Of a stretch of 64,000 bases of DNA, positions 1 to 13,094 are shown piece by piece. The notes beneath the pieces were generated by a model. That model ran no database searches. It saw only the letters and a list, made by a program, of their open reading frames with translations, and was not told the origin of the DNA. The number at the start of each line of letters is the position of its first letter. Within the stretch, counting starts at the first letter, position 1. A program made the position numbers and the translations under genes. Origin of the DNA: Setoptus koraiensis (lineage: Eukaryota > Arthropoda); NCBI GenBank assembly GCA_048013815.1, contig CM106585.1, positions 22,258,001-22,322,000 of the forward strand, in the 5' to 3' direction.

Positions 1-742
1 CCGTTCACCTTGATTGATTCGCTCTGATGAGAAGTGACTGGTGAGCGCAGTGGCAGCAACAAGTGAATGAACAATTGAACTAATTGGAATATGTCCAATT
101 TATTTTCTTCTCGTTATTCGCTTCTCGTTATTCGCCTCTCGACTGGTCGTTGCCGTACTGCAAATGATGATGACGACGATGATATGGCATAAAATTAGTT
201 ATGTGCACAGTAGTCACATTACGCTAATGATAACAATGCCATGCAAGTGCACGCCAATGGTAGAAAGCGCCAAGGCAATCGAATTTTGTTCGCCGGTGGT
301 GGTGCTGGCGTGTGCGTTACACAGCTACACAGCTATACAGCGTTGTACGGCGTTATGCAACGTTATGCAACGAGCTGCCACCAATTGCAGTGGTCGTTTA
401 TGGTCGCAATCGAATGTGCCAATCGAACATTCCTATAGGCCAGTCGAACTAGCGAGCCAACCGACAAGCGAACCAACCAATCATTGGTTGGCAATGAGCG
501 AACGAATGCGCGACCAATGATTGGTGTTGCATCGAATCTGATGTGTGTGTGTCGATACTGTTGCGCATACGCGACTATATGTGCGCTTTTTGCCACTCGC
601 TTGGCCGCTACTGTTTCGTAGCGTCCAAAAAGTTCTCTCGCTACTTGCCAATGCATTTTGCTGCGCATTAGCATTAGTCCTTTACTATAATATTGTGTTG
701 CGAGTCACAATTTGTGAGATTGTTCGATTTATGTTCGATTAA

Positions 743-770
<28 letters not shown>
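743..770. repeat. (TG)n microsatellite
   Basis: Fourteen uninterrupted TG units followed by a short CGCGCG run. It is one of many CA/TG tracts in the window. Confidence 0.95.
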
Positions 771-776
<6 letters not shown>

Positions 777-3700
777 GGCCCTAATAGTTTGTGAGTGGCG
801 CACACTTGCGCCCTCGCACACCGACTGGCAGCCACCAGCTAACAGTGCGCTGGTAACGAACACACAGCACAGACGACAGAGAGCACTTTGCACTTGTTTA
901 TTGGTTGTCAGTGCGCCTTTGTAATGGCATTTGTTGTGCCGTGATAGTATCTTGTGCGAGCCGCTCTATCAATAGTGGCTCTGGCTCCATTAATTCGATA
1001 TAAATTGATTAGGACGACCATGATGATGATATAATATTAAACGTTACGTTTGCAATACGTTTGCGCACAGTGTGCGATTATTATCCCCTTTAATCTCTTT
1101 ATTGGCGTCGCCGTCTCACATATGAAATAATAGTAATTATTGTTGTTGTCCGGCAACCTGTTTAATGAACCAGCTCGCCGTTGTCTCAAATTGTACACAC
1201 ACACACACACTTGTCGAACGGTGGAATGGCCGGCTCAAATGCAATCCGAGGGCCAGCGCTTGGCAGCGGCTGGCAGCGGCGCTGAGCCATTGTTGGCCCG
1301 GCCACATCCAGCCATCGGACACAATTACACACAAGCACCTTTTGCACACATGCTCTCGAACATTGCAAATTGGAATCTTGAATCGAACGATGTGTGCTGA
1401 ATCGAATGGCCGAAGGGGGGACGGCACCACGGCCGCCACACTGGCCGCACTCTATACTGCACTGAACAGCTATACATGCACTGAGCTATACAGCTTTATG
1501 GCTACATTATAGCTAGCTATGCGCTGTGGCAGCGCACTGTACATGCGCACATCGGCCATCTTCGTGGGACGGCTCAGCGCGGCGACCGCTTCACCCGACG
1601 GCTTCACCCGACGGCTCTGTCCACGGCGAGCACCTGCGACCGGCGCAAGCCGACGGATAAATTATCCGGGATAATAAGCTTCCACGCACGCACACACCGC
1701 CGCCGCTGCTGCTCAACGGCACTAATGCTGCGCTCGTCTATAGTGACCACTCCAATATAGCAACACTTCTCAGGCATCTTGTCGGGCGTGTGTGTGTGTG
1801 TGTGTGCATGCGCGGCCGTCCAAGCCTCGCACTCCGAGGCGATAACATGACCATGTACGCGCACTCTCCGTCCAGCCACTATCGCTCAGCCACTGGTCAC
1901 TTGTTGCCCATACGCTCGCTGTGTACACTTGGCACTGGCGCACACTGGGCACTGGCGCATGCTTGGCCGCCACTGACCGGTGTATGTTTGGCACTGGTCA
2001 CCGGTGAGCCGTGTATGCACACAGTATGCATGCCGGCTGCGGGCCGCTGAGTCGCGCGGCTCAAGTCAACTCTTGCGCCTGAGTCCAGTTTGGCGTGCCT
2101 TGTGTGCACTTGGCGGCCTGCGCGGGCCTGCCAAACTGGACATGCGCAACATACGGCACGCAGTACGGCACACCGACGGCAGTGTGCCAGTCTGGCGCAG
2201 CAGGTACCGGCACTTGTAAGTTACACTTGTACAACTGATGCCGCCATTCAAGTTCAACCCAACGATCGAACAATGTGCCACGCAATGTGCCGGCGCGCTC
2301 ATGTGCGGCCGCACAGCTCGACCAGTGGCCAGCCGAGACCACCCCGGGCCGCTCGCTGGCTCGCCTCTGAGCCTCGGTCCGGCCACAACGCCGGCAAGCC
2401 GTCTGACGCAAGCGAGCACATAATGGCCACCGGCTCAACTCTTGCATGGGTCAGCTGTGCCGGCCAGCTGACCAGTGACTTGCGTTGCGAGTTGCACTTG
2501 TTGCGCCGACGCTCTCCAGCAACCGGTCGCGTTCGGCCGGGCGAACTCGACCGACGGCCACTGGCCGTCGGTCGGCTCAGCTTGCCCTGCGCGCTGGCTG
2601 CAAGAGTTCACCTGTTGCTGTTGTTGTCGTTCGTTGGTCGCTCTTCGTTCGTTCGTTGGTCGTTGGTCGTTCGCTTGTTCGCTAGTTCGCATGTTCGTTG
2701 CGGCCGTCGCCGGCCACGATTGCACAAAAGATGACGGCTGCCGCGAAGGGCCGAATGTGGAACAGCTGAGCGGCGGTCAGTCTGCTGCGAGTCTGTCGAT
2801 GCCCAGACACCAACTCGTGTGCTTGCGGCGGCGCAATGCGCAGACGAGAGCCGCCCTGCGAACGGCTTGACCAGTGGCCTTGATGAATTCATGAATGAGC
2901 TCATCACTGGGCCGTCATCATCGGCGGCCATCATCGGCGGCGCTGATTGTCGATGTCGGTTCGCTGTTGCTGTTGCGCTGGCTGCTGTCGGCCGCCGACC
3001 AACAATCGGTCGGCGGCCAGACAATGCGGCCGGACAACCGGCCAAAGACAATATTGCCGCCAGTGCATCACTGTCACCTCGCGACTGGCGACTCTCGACT
3101 GGCGACTCTCGTCCGGCCGTCGGCCGTCAGCTGACCGCGCGTCGACACTGTTCCGAACAGTGACTGTTGGCCAACTTTCAACTGCTGGCCGGCGCTCACA
3201 TAGTGAAAAATAGCAGCGAGTAGCCCAATGGTCGGTGGCTGGTGCTGATAGGCTAATGAGCTGACGTGGCTGCCGATCGTGCTAATGGCTCGAATTATAA
3301 ACTGTGCGCCGCTCGGCTTGCCGATGCCATCGTGCAGTGATGGCCGGCCGACAAGGTCAGCCGAGCCGCCGCTGGTAGGCGCAGCTCAATCAACTGCTGG
3401 TCAGTTTGATTGAGCTGGCCCTGACTGTTTTGGCCGACTTTTGATAGAGAGCGAGGGGATAAGCGGGACAGGTTGCCGCCGCCGTTGTTGAGTGTGTTGT
3501 TGTGCCAGTTTGTGTGCCGCGCATAAATTGAATGCGCTCGAGCTGAGGCGCTGAGTTTGTGAGTGAGCGACTTCAATCAGCACCCAATCAGCGGCCTAAT
3601 CATCGCTGCTGACGCAACTGGCCAGTTGGCCGGCCGGCCGGCCGACCGCCGGGCCGGCAGCGCCGAGCCAACGAGAGCGCCTAACGAGTGGCAGCCACAG

Positions 3701-4189
3701 TTAATCAAGCTCGCTGTCGGGCGAGCGTCTGCAGCGCAACAGGCACGACATGTACATGATCTCAATTAATCAATTTCGTGCTCGCCGGTCGCTGGACGCG
3801 ACCGGCGTTCGGCGAGCCGCGTCCAGCGGGCAGCGCGACCGAGACAGCCCGTCTGGTCGGCCGCTCGCGCGCAGTGACCTTGTCGGCCCGCGTCACCGGC
3901 CGACGGGCGCGCCCCTTTGTTTGCTCAGCACGCGCACCGCGTGCCCACTGTTGCCGCTGAGACTGTGCGTCGTGTGCACTGCCGAGACAATGGTCATTAT
4001 CGGCCGTTGCGGACATTTTTATCGCGCCGCTCGGCGGCGCGTTCGCCGTTTCGAAGCTGGACAGTGGTCAGTGGGACGCTCTCGCCTCGACGGTGCGTCG
4101 GACGGAGCGCCGCGTTGGAGTTTGACAGCGCGCCGCGTTAGAATTCGCTGGTTTCGGCGCGGGCACGCTTCGCCTTCGGAGCCTTGCGC

Positions 4190-4345
4190 TCGCTGCGAAT
4201 GTGCGAACGTGCGAGTGTTCGCACGGGCGAACCTTCGAGTGCGAGCCTTCGAAGCGAACGGGCGAGTGCGAACCATCGGAGCGAGTGCGAACCTCCGAAG
4301 CGAGTGCGAACCCTCGAACGTGCGGATGTGCGAACTCGCCCTCCG
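4190..4345. repeat. Degenerate GTGCGAAC/TTCGAA-type minisatellite
   Basis: Variants of GTGCGAAC and CCTTCGAA/CCTCGAA alternate about a dozen times with imperfect spacing. Both strands stay open across it, giving spurious Arg/Glu/Ser-rich frames. Related TTCGAA-like arrays recur at 5040-5105, 7625-7690, 11831-11910, 57375-57465 and 59093-59185. Confidence 0.75.
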
Positions 4346-4586
4346 CGGGAGCATGGCAATTTGCGGCCGGAGCGGCGCGGCGGCTCTGTTGTCGTTATCG
4401 CTGCTAGTGCCATTACCATCATTATTATGATTGTTGCCATTATTATTAGCAGCAACTGGTGTTGGCGCGCCAACGAGCAAGTGCAACAATGCTCACACCA
4501 CTGACCCAACCACCAATAACAATGGCCGTCGTCGACGGCCGGCACGGCACGGCCACTTGCGCCGGCTCGCCGCTGGGTCCAGTTGT

Positions 4587-4652
4587 GTCGTGCCCAGCGT
4601 CGTGTCCAGTGTCGTGCCCAGCGTCGTGTCCAGTGTCGTGTCCAGTGTCGTG
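4587..4652. repeat. 12-bp minisatellite, about 5.5 copies
   Basis: The unit is GTCGTGYCCAGY, repeated head to tail with only C/T differences between copies. The low divergence suggests recent expansion. Confidence 0.9.
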
Positions 4653-5348
4653 GCGTTGCTCGCACCGGCGCTTCGACACAAACGCGTACATATGTGGCCG
4701 CACACTCGTCGATGCCTCTATGCTCACTGACCAGTGCGCCGGACAAAGCGCATAGAAGCCCACCTACTAATTGACCAATCAGCCATTTTCAATTGTGTGT
4801 TCGCTGATACGATGCCACTCGCACTATGCGACTCACATTGTGTGTGCACAATTGGGCACAACCGGCAACAACCGGCAACAGCAACCACCGACACCGAGCA
4901 CACGAGCAGGCGCTGGGCAAACATTGCGAACACTGTTCGGGCATTTGCCCACAACCGTGGCTCGCATCGCCGTGGCTCGCATCGCTGCGGCTCGACCCGG
5001 CCAAACGCACACAATGGCCGCTTGTGTTTGCAGTTGCAGCTTCGAAATTTCAAATACGAAGTTCGACATTCGAAATTTCACATTCGAAATTCGAAATGTG
5101 TGCTCGACAATGCAGATTCGACAATGCAGCTCGATGCCATGATTGACACTGTTCGAGGCTGACAACGCACTGCTCGGCGCACAGGCGGCCACTTGTCGCG
5201 CCAACCAATCGCTCGCAAGCGGCCGGCGATGCGACGCTGCGGCCGTGATTGATCGGCCCGAGCGAGTCAACAATGCGCTGCAGTGTCGCCCGGTTGACCG
5301 CGCCGCGATTCCAGCCGCCGGGCGCCTGGTCGACAGTGGAAAGGCGAG

Positions 5349-5418
5349 CGAAATCGGGCGAAATTGGGCAAAATTGGGCGAAATTGGGCGAAATTTGGCG
5401 AAGTCGGGCGACAACGGG
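5349..5418. repeat. 10-bp minisatellite, about 7 copies
   Basis: The unit is close to GCGAAATTGG. It is tandem, with single-base differences between copies. Confidence 0.85.
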
Positions 5419-6815
5419 CGCCGCAATGACGTAGCAGGCGAGCCGATTGCGAGCGGGCGTCTGGCGAGCGGAGTGCGCGCTGAAATCGCGTTACTGCCAG
5501 AGTGTTGCTGCCAGAGTGTGGCTGTCGGTGTTGCCGTCAGAAGGTTGCTGCCAGAGTCGTTGTTTGCCCTTTGTGTGTTTGCATACGTAACAATGCGCAT
5601 TAGTACGCCCACGCAGCGCAAATGTGACTCGCTGCAGCCAGGCCGCGCTACTGTGCGTTGTGACCCAATTGACCAGTGCACTGCGATTCGATTGCGCACT
5701 GCTCGCTGCAAATAATTATTATTACATCATCGTGTAAGTGTATTAGAGTGTAATGGAGCGAGGTTAGAGTTGCAACAGAGTGGCCGCCTATTGTTGAGCG
5801 CGTCAGGTGATGTACGCCTCTGTTTGAGCTGCCTTTCGTTGCTGCCCTGACAGCCACAGTGTAATGACAGCTCAACAACAACGTACAGTGGGTACAACAA
5901 CTTGATCATCGTCGCAGCCTGATCCAAACACGGCTGATTGTTATGTTGTCATTATTATTATTGTTGTTGTTGTTGTTGTTGTTGCCGCCTTATCAAGAGC
6001 GCAAATTGAATAATAATTAGAATGGAAAATATTAACATTATCGCATATTATCGCATATGTAAATATTGTGTGTGCCAGTTAATTGTTTGCCCGTTGTCTG
6101 TAGCCTGATTGTTGACTCTTGTCGCCGGGCTGGCTGACTGTTGTTGACCGCATCAACACGAGAAAGCATCAACATACAACAGCATGCTGGCGATGATAGG
6201 CGTTGCGCGGGCGTCCACTCCGCCGACAGGTGAACAGACTGATTGTTTCAATTGATTGGGCTTGTTTGTTGTTATTGTGTCCGCCTCGCGCCGCTGTCAT
6301 TATCACAATACCGTGCACAATTAACGTGCTGCTATCGCTGTTGCTGCTGTTGGCGTCATGGTCATTCTTGGTGGCGTTGTTGTTGCTGGTGTCGCCGTTG
6401 TTGGCGTTGCTGTCGCTGTCGCTGTCGTTGATTGATTGAGAGTCCCAACTTGAGACGGGCTCGCTCGTTTGCACCAACGACAATCACGTTGCGCCCCGTT
6501 CACGCGAGATGCATGCAATATGTACATGTAATTTACATGAAGTAAGGTGGACACTGTCGCAAACTGTTTCGTTCCAATTTCAATTTTCATCTCGACTTTG
6601 CACTCGACTCATCGCTCACAGCGCAACCGAAATACCCGTTGTCGCACCTGTCCGCTTGTGTGCCTGTGTTAGGTGGCAACATTGTTGCCGCTTGTTGTTG
6701 CGCAACAACAACAGCGACCAGCGACCGTGTTGACCGGTCATCGTCGGCTCGCGATCATCGTCCGAGCCCGAGCCGTTGGTCAGTTGCCATTAGTCGCGTA
6801 TCGACAGTTGGCGTC

Positions 6816-6951
6816 GTTGTTGTTGTTGTTACTGTTGTTGCTGTTGTTGTTGTTACTGTTGTTGCTGTTGTTGTTGTTACTGTTGTTGCTGTTGTTGTTG
6901 TTACTGTTGTTGCTGTTGTTGTTGCTGCTGTTGCTGTTGTTGCTGTTGTTG
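6816..6951. repeat. 24-bp higher-order repeat within a (GTT/GCT) tract
   Basis: Four near-perfect 24-bp units, each four GTT triplets, then ACT, two GTT and one GCT, followed by irregular GTT/GCT triplets. The plus strand would read as a poly-Leu/Val tract and the minus strand as Asn/Ser/Thr tracts. Neither continues into anything protein-like, so I treat this as non-coding. Confidence 0.9.
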
Positions 6952-8687
6952 CGCTCGGACCGGAGCGGCCGCCACACACAACAATTGCGCAAGGCAAGCA
7001 GTATGCAAAGTGACCACTTGCTAAGTGCATCATCTTATGTTGCTACACACACACACACACACACACCATTTACCTGTTGGCTACTAATAGCAACGGTAAC
7101 TGTGTGTGTGCGTTGTGCACTTGACACAAGTGTACATGTTGTGTTGTTATGTAACAGGTGCACGGTTGTTGTGGCCAACTAGGCCAAACATATACACACA
7201 CTTGTTACACAAACTTTGAAGCCAACACTGCCGCTCGCTTGCCACAAACACAAGCACCGTTAGCGTTGGCAAGACCGTTGGTGCAAGTCGCGAGCTGGTG
7301 TAAGCTGACGCAAGCTGATGCAAGCTGCAAGCCGATGCAACATGGTGCAGCCAACAGCGCCAACGACGGGCAACAGCACCCAAGTAACTGTAGCGGATAA
7401 TGAGAGCTTAATTTGCGCCCTCGCACTGGCCATCGCACAGGTGACGAGCTGTTGTTGGCGTTGCTGTCGTGTTGTTGCTGCAGTGCCTGTCTGGCGTGCA
7501 CTCAACACACTCCATCTCTCGGCTTCACTTGTCCCTGTTGCGTTGACCACTTGTGCGAATCGCTCTCAACCCTTGTCCGCCTGACCAGGCCCGCTGCTGC
7601 CGAGCAACCTGGTGGCTGTTCGGTCGCTTCGGCGCTTCGAAATTCCGACTTCGAAGTTCCAGCTTCGAAATTCCGACTTGCAACTTGGAAGTTTGCAGCT
7701 CGGCGGCTCAGCGGCTCGGCGGCTCGACGTTCGAAGCCTCCGCCGGCACACTGCGGCCACTTGTAGGATTGCGCGCACGATCTTTTACGGCCCACTTGCG
7801 TGTCCGTGTGCATGCGTGTGCTGCAATAAATAGCGTCTAGCTGACAGCCGAGCCGGAGAAAATGTAACAAATGTTGCAATGAGGCTTTGTTTCAAGTGTT
7901 GCCCTTGTTGCCGTCGCTGGCTCGCCACAGTCACCGTCGCTGGCTTGCCACAGTCGCCGTTCGGCGCACAACAATGCAACATTACGTAATGGTTGCTTTT
8001 TATAGCGATTTATATCGCTCGTTAGCTGGCCGCGACAACGCCGGTCGTTGCTGGCAGCGTATTGATAGAGCAACATAGTGGCCGGCTTACAGCTCTGTCG
8101 GCGATCCGGTCGGCGCGGATCGGATCAGATCGACGCGGGTCGGCGCGAACGGCCGCAATCACGACGACGACGACAGCGGCGAAAGGATAAGCTCAGCCTG
8201 GCGAGATTGCGCCCGAATTAATGATAACGGCATTGTTGTTGCGCTGGCGCTTGATCGCATCTCATCTGGCCAACGATCTCGCCGGCGCGATCTTATCCGC
8301 TCTCTCTCTCTTGGCACAGGCCCGTTGCACGCCGGCTCTCTCCTCAGCGCTTCGAGAGCGGCCTATCATGATACCATGATGCGCCACTCTCATGATGCAT
8401 TCACATGTGTCCGCTCAATGGCCGCTGGCCAGTCCGCGACCGGAATGTCAGAGCGTCACGGTGCCAAGTGTCTAGGCGAGATTTGTGTTTATATTTTGTT
8501 TGTTTTGCTCTTTGTTTGTTGTCGGTTGTTGTTGGTTGTTGTTGGTCGGTTGTTGTTGGCCGTTTGTCGCTGGCTGTTTGTTGCTGGCTGCCGGCTGGAC
8601 ACTGGCCGGCGACCAGCGACCAGCGACGAGCGACCAGCGACGAGAATAAAAGTTAATTGTTGTTGTTTGTCGAGTCTATTGTGTTGC

Positions 8688-8716
8688 ATTATATTATATT
8701 ATATTATATTATATTA
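8688..8716. repeat. (ATATT)n microsatellite
   Basis: About six tandem ATATT pentamers, ending at an ACGTTGTATTATAA sequence. Confidence 0.85.
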
Positions 8717-9509
8717 CGTTGTATTATAAGCGCAACACAGCGTAACATAAACCCATGCGCGCCAACGCGCCGACGAGCCAACAATCGCAAACGCAAACAA
8801 GCCAAACTCGCTAATTAGTGCCATTCTCTGGCCTCTCTCTCTGCTATCGCTCGCTACAATCGGCCTCATTTTGCGCAATTGCCCTTTCTTTCGGGCTGTC
8901 GCTTCCTCTGAGCCGTCGCTTCCTCTGGGCCGCCGCTTCTCTCGAGCCGCCGCTTCTCTCGAGCTGTCGCTTCTTTTAAGCTGTCGCTCCTTTGGGCCAT
9001 TGTTGTTGCTGTTGTCTTTGTCGGACGCTCAATGGCCTGTGAAAGTCGCCCGGTCGCATTTGGCCGGCTTAGTCGGCCGGTCGGCCGGTCGCCGGTTGTC
9101 AGTTTTCGCTGGCCGGCTATCGGCGTCGGCATCGGTTTGTTACTTACGTGGCGAAGGGGCAGGCGTCGTTGATTTAATTTGCGATTGTTTCAACGCGCGC
9201 CAGTTTGATTTATTTAGAGCGCGCAACATGATGCAAACAATGCAACTGCTTAAGTGTGACAGGCCGATATAACAAGCGGCTGATGATATCACAATCGGCG
9301 ATATGATGAATGAATGATATGATAAACAAACAAAACAAACTGTTGCTCCGCTTGTCTGCTTTGTCCGCTGGCTGTTGCTGTCCGACACTGACGCTGGCTT
9401 ATAAAATTGCGAATTGCGAATTGTAACGGCGCCAATTACTCACTTTTGGCGCTTTGTCAGCTGCGTGGCCGATCGATTCGCGACTTGATTTCAATCTGAT
9501 TCCGTCTGA

Positions 9510-9810
9510 AATGCACACTCGCAGTTCAGTCTCAATTCAGACTCTTGATTCAATCTGTTCAGTCAGAATTCAATCTGTTCAGTCTGAATTCAATCTGAAT
9601 TCAATCTGATTCAATCGCGATTCCGGCGTTGCGAGCCAAAACACAGCCAGCCGTAATCGCTCACAATCATTCATCTGACGCGACGCAATGGCTGCTCATT
9701 CCGGCGGCGCGTCTGCCCAGCCCAATCAGCGAGAATGAGCCGCAGTCAGCCGCAGAAGTCGCCCGAATTCAGCCGAAATCAGCCGGAATCAGCCGAAATC
9801 AGCCGAAATG
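9510..9810. repeat. Two adjacent short-unit minisatellites (11 bp and 10 bp)
   Basis: From about 9515 to 9616 the sequence cycles through variants of AATTCAATCTG and TTCAGTCTG. From about 9755 to 9812 a second array repeats CAGCCGAAAT/CAGCCGGAAT five or six times. The two arrays differ in sequence but have almost the same period. Confidence 0.8.
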
Positions 9811-9999
9811 GAGCGAAACAAAGGGAGACAAAGCCGAAAAGAGGGACCAGCGTCGAGTTACGCCGACCAGTCGGTGGCAGCAACGGTAAATATGAGCCGG
9901 TCACATGAGCGCCTGTGTAACACTATTCGCACTTGTTGATTGTGACAGCTCGCCGAGGCTCGCCGGCCGAGCTGAGTTGCGTGTCTGGCCGCGTCGCAA

Positions 10000-10050
10000 G
10001 CCGATTGTGTAATAGCGCCGATTGTGTAATAGCGCCGATTGTGTAATAGG
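10000..10050. repeat. 17-bp tandem repeat, 3 copies
   Basis: Three exact or nearly exact copies of GCCGATTGTGTAATAGC, the last differing at its final base. Confidence 0.95.
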
Positions 10051-10640
10051 AGAGCCTGTAATCGTGTGTGCGTTTGAATAGGAAATTTATTTATTTTATT
10101 TATTATTTTTATTTTTGTTTGGCTTGCACAGTTGGCTGGGCGAATGCGACAAGCGGATTGTCGTCGGCAGCAAGCTGTGACAAGACAAGCTAGTTGCGCA
10201 GGTCAAGCCAACGCAACTAGCCAACGGCACAAGGTGCGAAAAGTCGAGCCGACCGAATTAAACTGAGACCCTAAAATTGAATAATAAAACAAGTGCAATA
10301 AAAAACGAATCAAGGTTGTCTTGGCAGTGTCATATTTTGTCATACATATACATGTATATTATTATCATGATTATTATTATTCAGGCTGCCGGCAGTGACT
10401 GCACACACACTCTGGCGTTTGTTTGTCGCCGTCGTTTGTTATGTAACCACACAACTATATCATACACACAACCGCTATCAATTTTCACCTATTGCCGCGC
10501 TGTCTTGCCTGTTGGTCTTGCCTGTTGGTCTCGCCTGTTGGTCTGGCCTATTGGTCTCGCCAACCGGCAGCAACTGCCCGTGAGCCGATGGCCTATTGCC
10601 AATGGCCAATGGCGTTACGTAACTAGGCCTGTTTGGTTGT

Positions 10641-10718
10641 CAGTTTTGTCGTCGGTTTCGTCGCCAGTTTCGTCGCCAGTTTCGTCGCCAGTTTCGTCGC
10701 CAGTTTTGTTGTCAGTTT
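10641..10718. repeat. 12-bp minisatellite
   Basis: The unit TTTCGTCGCCAG is repeated four times almost perfectly, flanked by diverged copies (TTTTGTCGTCGG, TTTTGTTGTCAG). Confidence 0.9.
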
Positions 10719-11830
10719 GGTCACAAGTGGCTGCCAGCGCGCCCACTGACAGTGACCGGTGAGCGGCTTCAACTCACTGCTGACCCCTCATCCGCCGCTG
10801 TCCGGCTCTTGCGCTGGCTGCGCGAATGTCGGAAGGTGTCGTTGTCCGACACACTTTTTGCCACAATAATACCGGTAATATAGCGATAACACAGATAAGA
10901 AGATTGGAGTTCGGTGCGCGACACAATCGTGTGTCGACAGGCACTCGTTGCCGGCCACCACCGGCCCGCCGGCCGGCCTGTGACGAGCGCCGGCCGGCCT
11001 GTGACGAGCGCGGCTGGTCGTCGCTCAACGATGACAATAATTAATTATTGTTGTTGTTCACATAATTACCACAACTGTGTTGTTGTTGTTGCAACTATTG
11101 ATATTATCATTATTACTGTTGCCGGCGCAGTCTCATTAGCTCGCCAGGGCTCGAGCTCGTAAGCGGTGCGTCAGTGTTTATCTGATCGGACGCACAGCGA
11201 TCGCGGCAGCCGCCGCCGCCGAGATTGTTTTTATGCTTTTCATCATGATATTATTAGTATTTTAGTGAAATAATTGCTTGCCTGGTGGTATCGGTGCTTC
11301 GTGTAGCCGCTTGCGCCGCCGCCGCTCGCTAGCCAGTCACTAAATTACACCGCTAATACTCGTATTATACGAGTCGTATATCACCAACACTCAAGCTCAC
11401 ACTAAAACCCCATACAACACACAAATTCCAGCCTGAGCTTGCCGGCGTGAGCTTGCCAGCTTGAGCTCGCCGGGTGAGCAATCTCAAGTGGCGCCGATTA
11501 TGGCCGCTCGGGCACAGGTAACCCGAGCGACAGGTACACGCCACATTGGTGTGATTTGCGGCGGCGGCCAGTTTGTGAGTTACATGCCGGCGTCCATTCA
11601 ATGGATGGTCCGTTGGTTACGTCGAGCATTACATGCATGGGCATGAGAGCACTTGTTGCTGCTCCGTCGCATGCTTGCCACAGGCCGACCCACAGCGGGC
11701 CAATCCGACGGGCGCGTCGCCGTCGTCGGCGCGGATTTGCATTTTGCGGCAATCTGTCCGCTCTATGCCGCTCGAGAGATGCCCGGCGAAAAGTGTGCAG
11801 CTCAAAAGAACGGCTCGTAATTGCGCTGTC

Positions 11831-11910
11831 GTTCGAATCGTTCGGATCGTTCGAATCGTTCGGACCCTTCGATCGTTCGGACCGTTCGCAGCGTCCGAAA
11901 CGTTCGAACC
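11831..11910. repeat. GTTCGAATC-type minisatellite
   Basis: Units of about 9-10 bp such as GTTCGAATC and GTTCGGATC repeat eight or nine times with substitutions. They resemble a tRNA B box by chance, but no tRNA fold surrounds them. Confidence 0.8.
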
Positions 11911-12860
11911 GAATGCGTGAGTGCGAGAATCGCGAGCGCCGCAGAAACAAGAGCCACAACAAGGCAGCGGCAACAAGTTTCTGTGAATGATTCCGTCGCA
12001 ATGTTGCCAGTGCAACGCCGGCCGGCAATAACAACACGCCGAATGAGCGGACAAACAAGCGCTCGCACGGAATAGAGCAGAAAGGAGAGATTCGAGCGAG
12101 CCGCGGATTGATTATAATGATAATCAAATAATCACGCTTATCATTATTGCTATCTCGTCTCGCTTCTCGCTTGTCGGCGAGCCCGGCGAGCCCAGTGCGA
12201 AGGGTATCAGGCAAAAATCGAATCGGCGAGCATCCCATTATTTTGTCATCTCTGCAAACATTGTGAGCGCTCGTTAGCTCAAATGCAGCCAGTCGCTCAA
12301 TTTGAGTTTTATCAATTTTGGCCAGCTCGCCTCTGCGGCTCATCGACGCTGTCGATTCGACAGCAACGTCGGGCTCGATCGTCTCGTCGGCTCGTCGTCT
12401 CGGCCGGCATGCCCAGCGAACAGAGAACAGGCAACAGGTAACGTTGGACAACAGGTAACGCTGGGCGAGAGAACATTATCATGTGATGTGAAACTAATGT
12501 TTGTTGTGCCGAGTTGCATTGGCGCTAATTGCATTTGCATTTTATATTGGTGAGAATGGCCAAGTGTCATTTCGCGAAACAAGCGCTGGCTGCTATCATA
12601 AGCGTCTTATTTGTGTCTTATTTCTTGCGCTGGCCGCATTACCGGTATCATTACAGTATTATCATTACTGCCGTATTATATTACGATATTATGTAATATC
12701 CCACTGCGGTCGCGGCCAGCCTCACACTGGACGCACTAGTCGACGCATAGTCGACGAGCCGTCTCGGTGCGAGTGTAAAAATACTTTTACAGGTACTTTT
12801 GTTGTGTCCGAGGTGCTCATGATGACCATGGCACGCCAAGCCAGCCCACAATACAACATA

Positions 12861-12928
12861 ACAACAACAGCAACAACAGCAACAACAGCAACAACAGCAA
12901 CAACAGCAACAACAGCAACAACAGCAAC
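12861..12928. repeat. (CAACAACAG)n microsatellite
   Basis: About seven and a half uninterrupted nonamers. In the glutamine frame a TAA stop lies directly before the run. After it the frame stays open for about 22 codons with mixed composition. No splice donor follows, so coding use is unproven. Confidence 0.9.
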
Positions 12929-13094
12929 ATTTGCATCATGACGCAACATCCGCTGCAGCAATTAAGCAAACGAATGCAGACGACCAGATATGATCTGTTG
13001 CGTTGCGTTACGTGAGTTACGTAATCACAACAAACGATCGCCACGACAAACACACACACACACCAAATGTCCAAACTGTTAGCGGCCAGCAAAC

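Noticed and set aside
2061-3051. Overlapping open frames of 117-214 codons on both strands
   Set aside because: Mutually overlapping in five frames, rich in Arg/Ala/Cys/Ser, typical of GC-rich non-coding sequence.
4833-5711. 292-codon open frame on the minus strand
   Set aside because: Stop-poor GC-rich DNA with repeats (decamer array at 5349). Several frames are open at once, and nothing in it resembles a known protein.
6673-7182. Poly-Leu open frame of 169 codons
   Set aside because: Translation of the GTT/GCT repeat in one frame. The other frames give poly-Val and, on the minus strand, poly-Asn/Thr. No flanking protein-like sequence.
11498-12451. 317-codon open frame on the minus strand
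   Set aside because: It is made of Arg/Ser-rich and Asn-Asp-Ser repeat text partly produced by the TTCGAA array at 11831. It overlaps long frames in other phases and has no recognisable domain.
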